Positions 6,067 through 10,878 of a stretch of 10,878 nt of DNA are shown piece by piece. Within the stretch, counting starts at the first letter, position 1. Every line of letters starts with the position of its first letter. The DNA is taken from NCBI GenBank assembly GCA_039917655.1, contig JBDSJC010000307.1:1-10878 (forward strand), written 5' to 3'. The notes under the pieces were generated by a model. That model ran no database searches. It worked only from the letters and a program-made list of their open reading frames with translations, and had not been told where the DNA came from. The position numbers were made by a program, and so were the translations under genes. Source of the stretch: PNKC01 sp039917655 (GTDB taxonomy: Bacteria > Chloroflexota > Dehalococcoidia > Tepidiformales > Tepidiformaceae).

Positions 6067-6719
6067 CGCGCAAGCTCAGCGGCGTGCGGCTGCCGTGCTG
6101 CGGCGGTCAGGCGCGCCTCCAACTTCGCCCCGGAGATGAACTTGTAGGCGATCGCCGCGCTGGTCATTGCGGCGTAGGCGGGCAGAGCGGCCGAGGGTGA
6201 TGGGCCCCAGGCGTTCGGGAGCCGGAATCGATACCACAGATACGCGGCGACGACGAAGCCCACGCTCGCGATTCCGCTCGCCTTGCCCGCATGGCGGGAG
6301 CCCGCGTACCCGGCGCCCGCCACCGCCAGATCGATTGGGACGTAGACGGGGAAGCAGGCGATCGCTGTGCCGAGACTGGTCGCCACTCCCTTGCCGCCCT
6401 TGAACCGGTGGAAGATGGGGAAGCAGTGGCCCAGCACAACCGTGGTGCCCGCAACGTAGGCCCCGGCCCCACCGGCGAACGCCGCGCCAGCGGCGCAGGC
6501 GAGGCCGCCCTTGGCGATGTCGCCGGCGAGCACGGCCGCGCCCCAGCGCTTGCCGAGCGCGGTCATGACGTTCGCCGCGCCAGGGTTGCCGCTGCCCAGC
6601 GTTCGGATGTCGGCACGGTTGCCGCGCGCGCGGGCGATGCGCGAGACGGCGTCGGCGGCGAGCACGGAGCCCGCCGCGTAGCCCAGCAAGGCTGCTGCGC
6701 TCAATCGGACGATGCTCAT
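6063..6719 (-). CDS. plsY: Glycerol-3-phosphate acyltransferase PlsY
   Basis: This integral membrane enzyme transfers an acyl group from acyl-phosphate to glycerol-3-phosphate to form lysophosphatidic acid, the first step of phospholipid synthesis. The 218 residues are typical, with about five hydrophobic segments. The three active-site loops are visible: motif 1 'GSGNPGAANV' (42-51); motif 2, from 'GHCFPIF' to 'FKGGKGVATSLG' (97-117); and motif 3 near 'SGIASV' (148-153), which replaces the common 'SLASI'. The first helix contains the usual 'GYAAGSV' near residue 13. The start ATG (6717-6719) overlaps the degV stop, and the stop overlaps the oxidoreductase start. Its placement after a FakB-like gene makes sense, because fatty acid bound by FakB is phosphorylated to the acyl-phosphate that PlsY uses. 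Confidence 0.95.
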   Translation of the reverse strand: MSIVRLSAAALLGYAAGSVLAADAVSRIARARGNRADIRTLGSGNPGAANVMTALGKRWGAAVLAGDIAKGGLACAAGAAFAGGAGAYVAGTTVVLGHCFPIFHRFKGGKGVATSLGTAIACFPVYVPIDLAVAGAGYAGSRHAGKASGIASVGFVVAAYLWYRFRLPNAWGPSPSAALPAYAAMTSAAIAYKFISGAKLEARLTAAARQPHAAELAR

Positions 6720-7567
6720 GCGAGGGGCCGGCCGAGGAATACGAGCCCCGTGCAGCCGGGGCCGGTGTGTGCCCCAACCGCCGGACCCACTTCGTATCGC
6801 ACGAGTTCTTCCACTCCTGCGAGCTGCGCGACTCTCGCGAACAGCTGCGCGGCGAGCTCGCCCGCCGCGCCGTCAGCAACTCCCACGCGGAATCCCCGGC
6901 CCGGTTGCGTACGGATCGCGGCTTCGAGGAAGGCGGTCATGGTGTCAAGCGCGGCATCCACGCTTTGCGCCTGGGCGATCGGCCTGATGGCCCCCTCCGC
7001 GAGAGCGAGCACCGGCACTCCTGGCCAGGGTGCGTCCATCCCGGGCGCCATGCGCCCACCCTGCTGGAGCAGTTCGAGCCCGCGCACGATGAAGATGTTT
7101 CCCGCCGCGCTCGCGACCTTCGAAACCACCGTTTCCGCCTCTCCGATGGAACTGCCCGCGGCGAGCGCTTCGCACGCTTCCCAGGCGCACAGGCCCTGGA
7201 CGAACGACGCCTGCCCCGTATCGATGACGTGCACGGGAAGGCCGGCATCGGCAGCCGCGATTCGCGCGCTGTTCACCGTGCCGCTCAGCTTCGAACCGAT
7301 GTGGATGGAGACGACCTCCTCGGCCCCCTCCTCCTTCGCCTCTTCGTACGCTCGAAGAAAGGCGCCGGGCGGGGGCTGGCTCGTTGCCACCTTCGCCCCT
7401 CCGCTCAGCCGGCGGTAGAAAGTCTCCGTGTCGATGTCGACGAATTCGAGGTGCGGCTGATCGTCGATCAACACGGTGAGCGGGACGACGCGGATGCCGT
7501 ACCGCTCTTGGACGTGTTGGGGAAGATAGGAAGCAGAATCCGTCACGATTGCGGTCTTGCCGATCAC
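6716..7567 (-). CDS. DegV/FakB family fatty acid-binding protein
   Basis: DegV proteins (FakB) bind a fatty acid in a buried pocket and present it to the kinase FakA for conversion to acyl-phosphate. The 283 residues from GTG 7565-7567 show 'AIVTDSASYLP' (6-16), 'TSQPPPG' (62-68), 'SIHIGSKLSGT' (87-97), 'DTGQAS' (116-121), 'LELLQQGGRM' (164-173) and 'GAHTGPG' (265-271), all family signatures in order. An upstream ATG at 7624 would give 302 residues. I prefer the GTG because a strong GGAGAG Shine-Dalgarno sits just before it, the family fold begins there, and the upstream ATG lies within a TATGAT -10 hexamer. No FakA gene is in the window. It is the first gene of a three-gene operon with plsY and a disulfide oxidoreductase. 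The carried lipid cannot be inferred. Confidence 0.92.
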   Translation of the reverse strand: MIGKTAIVTDSASYLPQHVQERYGIRVVPLTVLIDDQPHLEFVDIDTETFYRRLSGGAKVATSQPPPGAFLRAYEEAKEEGAEEVVSIHIGSKLSGTVNSARIAAADAGLPVHVIDTGQASFVQGLCAWEACEALAAGSSIGEAETVVSKVASAAGNIFIVRGLELLQQGGRMAPGMDAPWPGVPVLALAEGAIRPIAQAQSVDAALDTMTAFLEAAIRTQPGRGFRVGVADGAAGELAAQLFARVAQLAGVEELVRYEVGPAVGAHTGPGCTGLVFLGRPLA

Positions 7568-7619
7568 AAAGCTCTCTCCGGCCGCGCGCCTCAGGATCTC
7601 GGGGGTAGGCTGCTCGCAA

Positions 7620-7625
7620 ATCATA
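7620..7625 (-). promoter_or_regulatory. Probable -10 element of the degV-plsY-oxidoreductase operon
   Basis: TATGAT (five of six matches to TATAAT) lies on the minus strand at 7620-7625. The start site would fall near 7613, leaving a leader of roughly 45 bases to the GTG at 7567 that includes the Shine-Dalgarno. The -35 region is not recognisable. If correct, this rules out the upstream ATG at 7624 as the DegV start. Confidence 0.45.
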
Positions 7626-7686
7626 GACTACGGGCCAGCCGCCCGGTGAGGGCGCCGCGGGGCCAGCGGCAGACGCGGATTTCGGC

Positions 7687-7692
7687 GACACT
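7687..7692 (+). promoter_or_regulatory. Candidate -10 element at the carbonic anhydrase start
   Basis: GACACT ends 6 bases before ATG 7699 and there is no Shine-Dalgarno. This is the same arrangement as at the PAAR and YfcE genes, but the hexamer is a poorer match and lacks the extended TGn. I see no clear -35. The call rests mainly on the repeated spacing. Confidence 0.35.
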
Positions 7693-7698
7693 GCCAGA

Positions 7699-8184
7699 AT
7701 GACTGCAATCGATGACGCCCTCCGCGCGAACCGTGAGTGGGCAGCCAGCTTCGATGGATCCCTCCAGCCCCCGCGGCCAAGGCTCGCGTTGGTGCTGTGC
7801 ATGGATGCCCGAATCGACCCGATCCGCGCCCTCGGGCTACCGCCCGGCTCGGCCCACATCATCCGCAACGCGGGCGGGCGCGTAGTCGACGCGATCCGCA
7901 GCCTTGTCATCAGCCAGACGATCATCGGCACCGAAGAGGTGGCGATCATCCACCACACGCAGTGCGGCATGGAGACGTTCACGGACGCCGAAATCCGCCA
8001 GAAGTTGCGAGACGAACGGAACGCAATCGCCGACGACATCGCCTTCCTCCCGTTCCAAGACCTGGAACAGGCGATCCGGGACGACATCCAGATCTACCGC
8101 CAATCGCCCCTCCTGCGCCAGGACATCCCCGTGCGCGGTTTCATCTACGAGGTGGACAGCGGGCGGCTGCGCGAGGTGGAGTGA
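7699..8184 (+). CDS. Beta-class carbonic anhydrase (short, Rv1284-like type)
   Basis: This enzyme interconverts CO2 and bicarbonate with a zinc ion in the cytoplasm. The 161 residues are typical of the small beta class. The zinc ligands are Cys34 in 'CMDAR', His86 and Cys89 in 'HHTQCG'. The Asp36-Arg38 dyad that gates the active site is present, and 'IRNAGG' (55-60) matches the family. These features and the length resemble the small mycobacterial Rv1284-type branch; that subgroup assignment is from pattern memory. The ATG at 7699 has no RBS and may be read from a leaderless transcript. The gene is divergent from degV and converges with the PsiE-like gene, with only 22 bases between stops. 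A link to acyl-CoA carboxylation is conceivable but not supported by neighbours. Confidence 0.93.
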   Translation: MTAIDDALRANREWAASFDGSLQPPRPRLALVLCMDARIDPIRALGLPPGSAHIIRNAGGRVVDAIRSLVISQTIIGTEEVAIIHHTQCGMETFTDAEIRQKLRDERNAIADDIAFLPFQDLEQAIRDDIQIYRQSPLLRQDIPVRGFIYEVDSGRLREVE

Positions 8185-8206
8185 AGGCGGCGGGGGCGAA
8201 CTGCGG

Positions 8207-8704
8207 CTACCCTTCCCGCGGCTGGGCCCGCGGTGTTTCCGTAGGGGGCAGGCGGCTAAACAGGTAAAGGGCCACGGCGAGAGCGAGCACCACACCCCCA
8301 TTCACCCCCAGGTCGATCATCAGGTGGTCGAACGGTTCGTTCTGCACCTGGCCGAGAGTGGTCTGCGCGCCGATGGCGAGAATGCGACGCGTCGCGGAGA
8401 TGATCCCGATGTGCAGAAAGGGCCCCAGCGACGTTGTACCAGTCTCCAGGTAGCGTCGCACCGTGCCAAGCACCTCGAGGATGATCAGGACCAGCAACAG
8501 GTCGTTAATAAAGGTGATCAGCGCCAGCGGGAAGTTGATCGTCATGTCACGGATGAACACCACGCAGGAGTAGACGCCCATCGCGGCGGCGGCAGTGAGA
8601 AATAGCACGCCGACCAAGGCGTAGACCATGCGGTCGACATGTTCGAGCAACGCCTCTGCCAGGCGGCTCGGGCGGGCGTTCATCCGTGGTTCGTTCTCTG
8701 ACAT
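8207..8704 (-). CDS. PsiE-like (phosphate-starvation-inducible family) membrane protein
   Basis: This 165-residue integral membrane protein has four hydrophobic segments, at about 26-50, 59-82, 95-115 and 128-151. The 'LRRYLETG'-like 'TVRRYLETG' (81-89) and 'ISATRRILA' (102-110) between helices are typical of the PsiE family. In E. coli, psiE is induced by phosphate starvation, but its molecular role is unknown. I chose ATG 8704. A second Met at residue 8 is also possible, and neither has a clear RBS. No Pho box is recognised upstream. An inverted repeat lies in the intergenic region shared with the divergent DUF421 gene. The family call is moderately confident; regulation by phosphate should not be assumed. 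Confidence 0.75.
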   Translation of the reverse strand: MSENEPRMNARPSRLAEALLEHVDRMVYALVGVLFLTAAAAMGVYSCVVFIRDMTINFPLALITFINDLLLVLIILEVLGTVRRYLETGTTSLGPFLHIGIISATRRILAIGAQTTLGQVQNEPFDHLMIDLGVNGGVVLALAVALYLFSRLPPTETPRAQPREG

Positions 8705-8775
8705 GCACTACCAAACCGGGGAGAGGGGACCGTTGAGGTCCGAGTGCGGATTCTGGTGGCTGGCGCAGTTCCACA

Positions 8776-8801
8776 AAAGAGGCTGCCCGGAACACCTCTT
8801 T
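8776..8801. repeat. Inverted repeat in the psiE-like/DUF421 intergenic region
   Basis: AAAGAGG (8776-8782) and CCTCTTT (8795-8801) are perfect 7-base inverted arms separated by 12 bases, so the half-sites are about two helical turns apart. The repeat lies in the 200-base gap between the divergent genes, 72 bases from one start and 104 from the other. It may be a dimeric regulator site. It is also short enough to occur by chance in a window of this size. Confidence 0.35.
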
Positions 8802-8842
8802 GCCTTGAGCGTCCGCTGGCGCGCCGGGGGTTGGGTGGCGAG

Positions 8843-8874
8843 TTGACGTCCCTGAGCGGGGGGGCGTCTACACT
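8843..8874 (+). promoter_or_regulatory. Candidate promoter of the DUF421 gene
   Basis: TTGACG (8843-8848) is a good -35 and TACACT (8869-8874) is the same -10 hexamer seen upstream of yfcE, but the spacer is 20 bases, longer than the usual 16-18. The start site near 8881 leaves a leader of about 24 bases with a GAGGGG Shine-Dalgarno shortly before ATG 8905. Confidence 0.4.
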
Positions 8875-8904
8875 CGAGCCGGTAATCGGCAACGAGGGGT
8901 TGGT

Positions 8905-9501
8905 ATGGATTTCGGAATCGGCAACATGGTCCACGATATGTTCACGCTCGGCGTACCCGTTTGGGAGCGCATCGCCCGGGCTATCCTGGTTTACTTCTTC
9001 GTCGTCATCGCCTTGCGATTGGCCGGCAAACGGGAGATCGGTGCGCTCAACCCGTTCGACCTCGTCGTCCTCCTGTTTCTTTCGAACATCCTCCAGAACT
9101 CAATCATCGGGAACGACCTCTCCATCACTGGAGGGCTGATCGGGGCGGCGACGCTCTTGCTCCTCAACTACGCGGTGCAGCGATTCCTGTTTGACCACCA
9201 GGCCCTTGACCGCGTCTTGGAGGGTGAGGCGACGGTGCTCATTGAGGACGGCAAAATTTTGCACGAGAACCTGAAGAAGGAACTGGTGACCGAAGACGTG
9301 CTGATCGTGGCGGTGCATAAGCAGGGGCTCCTGGACATAGCGGATGTGGAGAAAGCCGTCCTGGAGACGGACGGCAACATCTCCGTCTTCGCCCGCACGC
9401 CAACGACCGATGCGCAGCGGCACATGGAGATGTCGGTCAAGCTGGACCGCATCGAGGCGACGCTCGCCAGGCTCTCGGAGTCCCTCCCCAGGGCGGGCTG
9501 A
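8905..9501 (+). CDS. DUF421 (YetF-like) membrane protein
   Basis: This protein has 198 residues. Three hydrophobic helices occupy about 22-40, 51-68 and 75-95. They bear the family signature 'RLAGKREIGALNPFDLVVLL' (38-57) and 'SNILQNSIIGND' (60-71). The cytoplasmic C-terminal domain follows with 'GEATVLIEDGKILHENLKKE' (107-126) and 'VLETDGNISVF' (152-162), both characteristic. The last 25 residues look helical. B. subtilis YetF/YrbG/YdfR relatives are linked to sporulation or membrane functions, but no molecular activity is firmly assigned to the family. A GAGGGG Shine-Dalgarno supports the ATG at 8905. It is divergent from the PsiE-like gene, monocistronic, and followed by a hairpin terminator. 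Confidence 0.9.
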   Translation: MDFGIGNMVHDMFTLGVPVWERIARAILVYFFVVIALRLAGKREIGALNPFDLVVLLFLSNILQNSIIGNDLSITGGLIGAATLLLLNYAVQRFLFDHQALDRVLEGEATVLIEDGKILHENLKKELVTEDVLIVAVHKQGLLDIADVEKAVLETDGNISVFARTPTTDAQRHMEMSVKLDRIEATLARLSESLPRAG

Positions 9502-9516
9502 TCCGAGCCACGTCTT

Positions 9517-9567
9517 CGACCCGCCCAGAGGGGCCGGTAGCTCGGCCCAGGGATGGGGTCGCTTTTT
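9517..9567 (+). terminator. Nested-hairpin intrinsic terminator after the DUF421 gene
   Basis: An outer stem, CGACCC (9517-9522) with GGGTCG (9556-9561), encloses an inner stem, GGGCCG (9531-9536) with CGGCCC (9543-9548). After one C comes TTTTT (9563-9567). It begins 16 bases after the stop codon. The pairing is perfect in both stems and the T-run is in the correct place, making this the best terminator in the window. Confidence 0.6.
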
Positions 9568-9690
9568 CACGGGCGGCCGCCAGTTACGCTTCGCGGACAA
9601 TTTTGTGGCCTGGCGAGCGCTTACTGAGGTGTGTCGCCCAGAGCCGGACAGAACTCGAAAGCCGGCAGATGGGCCGATGCTCACGGCACG

Positions 9691-9719
9691 TTGCCACCGG
9701 CGTCCGATTCCCCGATACT
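9691..9719 (+). promoter_or_regulatory. Sigma70-type promoter of the YprB-like gene
   Basis: TTGCCA (9691-9696) and GATACT (9714-9719) are separated by exactly 17 bases. The start site is expected near 9726. That puts an ATG at 9728 almost at the 5' end; it opens a 10-codon frame that stops at 9758-9760 and overlaps the real start at 9747 in another frame. It lies downstream of the DUF421 terminator, so this gene is independently transcribed. Confidence 0.55.
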
Positions 9720-9746
9720 TCGCACAAATGTTCGCACGATGTGACC

Positions 9747-10878
9747 ATGCCCGCGACTGACCTCCGGGAGCGGCTGCGGGCGGCGCTCCACCAGCCCGCA
9801 CGTCCCGAGGGCGCCCTGCGCGTGGAGAGCGTGACCGAACTGAGCGACCTATCGGCGCTCGGCGGGCGCTGGTTCCAATCGCCGTTTGGGCCGGGCTATG
9901 TGGTTGAAAGCGTGTACGAATCGGCCCACGAGCACGGACGCGTGGCGCTGCATCGCGCACTGACGGTGGACCCCGTGCGGCTCGGGGGGCAGACGCGAGA
10001 CCAGCGCATCGCCGAGCAAGCGCCAGCGAACTTCCTCTATGTAGACACCGAGACGACCGGTCTGGGCGGCGCCGGGTCGATGGTCTTTCTTGCCGGGACG
10101 GCACGATTCGATGGCTCGCTGTTACGGCTGCGGCAGTACCTGCTGCCCTCGCCGCAGTACGAAGGCGGGCTGCTCGGCGGGCTGGCGGAGGACCTGGAGT
10201 GGGCGGGCGCGTTGGTTAGCTACAACGGCAAATCGTTCGACCTGCCGATGCTGGAGGCGCGCTACATCCTTTCGCGCCAGCGCCCCACGTTCCGCCAACT
10301 GCCCCACCTGGACCTGCTCCATCCCAACCGGCGGCTGTTCAAGGGCACGTTCGATTCGCACAAATTGACGCGCATGGAGGTGGAGCTGCTCGGCTTCGAA
10401 CGGGAAAACGACTGCCCGTCATCCGAGGTGCCGGAGCGCTACTTCAAGTTCCAGCGGACGAGCGACCCGACGCACATCCTGCCGGTGTTGCGGCACAACG
10501 CCTGGGACATCCTTTCGCTGGTGGCGCTGGCCGCGCACCTGGCCTCGGTGTGCGAAGGCGAAGAGTACCCGTTCCAAGCCGGACGGGCGGCCGAGTACGC
10601 GGGCGACTTCCGCGCGGCGGCGCTCCACTTCGAGGCCGCAATCGCGCGCGGGCTGGGGCGCGTCGAACGCCTGGATGCAATCGAACGGGCGGCGCGCTGC
10701 CGCATGAAGCTCGGCGACTGGGAGGCGGCGGCCGCCTGGTGGCAGGCGCTCATTGATGAGCCGCGCGCCCGCCGCATCACCCCCTACGTTGAACTGGCGA
10801 AGATCCAGGAACATAAGTTGAAGGACCTGCCGGCGGCCTACGTGCTGGTCTCCGAAGCGACCGGCATGGCTGCCCGCG
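9747..10878 (+). CDS. YprB-like RNase H-fold (DnaQ-type exonuclease) protein with helical-repeat tail, 3' partial
   Basis: The visible 377 residues run off the window with no stop. An N-terminal region (1-90) precedes an RNase H-like exonuclease domain (about 95-265). Its acidic residues are in place: Asp100 and Glu102 in 'YVDTETTGL', Asp165 in 'YNGKSFDLPML' and Asp254 in 'RHNAWDILSL'. The last motif has His at the position of Tyr in YxxxD, which is usual for YprB-type proteins. After it, about 275-377 are alpha-helical pairs with Ala-rich 'GDFRAAALHFEAAI' and 'GDWEAAAAWWQALI' units, resembling TPRs. The likely activity is a metal-dependent 3'-5' nuclease, but the substrate is unknown and no partner gene is nearby. 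The ATG at 9747 has no clear RBS; an in-frame GTG at 9741 is an alternative. Confidence 0.88.
   Translation, partial: MPATDLRERLRAALHQPARPEGALRVESVTELSDLSALGGRWFQSPFGPGYVVESVYESAHEHGRVALHRALTVDPVRLGGQTRDQRIAEQAPANFLYVDTETTGLGGAGSMVFLAGTARFDGSLLRLRQYLLPSPQYEGGLLGGLAEDLEWAGALVSYNGKSFDLPMLEARYILSRQRPTFRQLPHLDLLHPNRRLFKGTFDSHKLTRMEVELLGFERENDCPSSEVPERYFKFQRTSDPTHILPVLRHNAWDILSLVALAAHLASVCEGEEYPFQAGRAAEYAGDFRAAALHFEAAIARGLGRVERLDAIERAARCRMKLGDWEAAAAWWQALIDEPRARRITPYVELAKIQEHKLKDLPAAYVLVSEATGMAAR

Noticed and set aside
4522..6147. 541-codon plus-strand reading frame
   Set aside because: It is antisense to the disulfide oxidoreductase gene, whose motifs are complete. The plus-strand product has no domain character and no RBS.
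8703..8846. Possible 47-codon plus-strand ORF in the psiE-like/DUF421 gap
   Set aside because: It has no Shine-Dalgarno, starts within the PsiE-like start region on the opposite strand, and shows no recognisable pattern.
9529..9567. tRNA-like beginning (GGGGCCGGTAGCTC)
   Set aside because: It resembles the acceptor and D-arm of a tRNA for about 14 bases only. No anticodon arm or T-arm with GTTCRA follows, and the segment folds instead as a nested-hairpin terminator.
9100..10104. 334-codon minus-strand reading frame
   Set aside because: It is antisense to DUF421 and the YprB-like gene and spans the terminator and promoter between them. No family features are visible.
1..10878. CRISPR array, insertion sequence, integrase attachment site or defence island
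   Set aside because: I saw no spaced direct repeats, transposase or recombinase motifs, terminal inverted repeats, or known defence gene families. The genes are mostly housekeeping or of unknown function.

Overview
The window is high-GC (mostly G or C at third codon positions) bacterial chromosome with tightly packed short operons and no mobile element, rRNA, tRNA or CRISPR. The gene mix fits a member of the Chloroflexota (Thermomicrobia/Dehalococcoidia-like) better than a proteobacterium: a single-domain pyruvate kinase, a DegV/FakB protein next to PlsY, a small beta carbonic anhydrase, a DUF421 protein, a YprB-like RNase H fold protein, and several starts that look leaderless. This is an inference from gene content and style. 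No phylogenetic marker is present, so the phylum call is tentative.

Layout. 1-288 (minus): the 5' part of an exported or membrane protein, preceded by a 42-codon ORF that overlaps it by ATGA. 289-553: non-coding, ending in an extended -10 promoter. 554-853 (plus): a PAAR spike-tip protein with all four expected zinc ligands. 860-3107 (minus): an operon of YfcE-type phosphodiesterase, pyruvate kinase and DUF2007 protein, joined by 4-base start/stop overlaps. 3201-3446 (plus): a small two-helix membrane protein, divergent from that operon. 3606-4601 (plus): a cytoplasmic beta-propeller protein. 4657-7567 (minus): an operon of DegV/FakB, PlsY and a pyridine nucleotide-disulfide oxidoreductase, again joined by ATGA overlaps. 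7699-8184 (plus): a beta carbonic anhydrase. 8207-8704 (minus): a PsiE-like membrane protein. 8905-9501 (plus): a DUF421/YetF protein followed by a nested-hairpin terminator. 9747-10878 (plus, runs off the edge): a YprB-like exonuclease-fold protein with a helical-repeat tail.

How the genes work together. The clearest functional unit is DegV-PlsY. DegV-family proteins (FakB) carry fatty acids for phosphorylation to acyl-phosphate, and PlsY transfers the acyl group from acyl-phosphate to glycerol-3-phosphate, so the operon could link fatty-acid uptake or recycling to phospholipid synthesis. Its third gene is a thiol-disulfide flavoprotein that keeps the redox cysteines but lacks the His-Glu dyad of lipoamide dehydrogenase. 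The pyruvate kinase operon pairs glycolytic ATP production with a phosphodiesterase and a tail-anchored DUF2007 protein. The remaining genes look like independent single-gene units.

I found no convincing new multi-gene defence or secretion system. The points most worth following up are the DegV-PlsY-flavoprotein operon, the orphan PAAR gene, the repeated -10/N6/start-codon architecture (PAAR, YfcE, probably carbonic anhydrase), and the small coupled ORF at 160-288.
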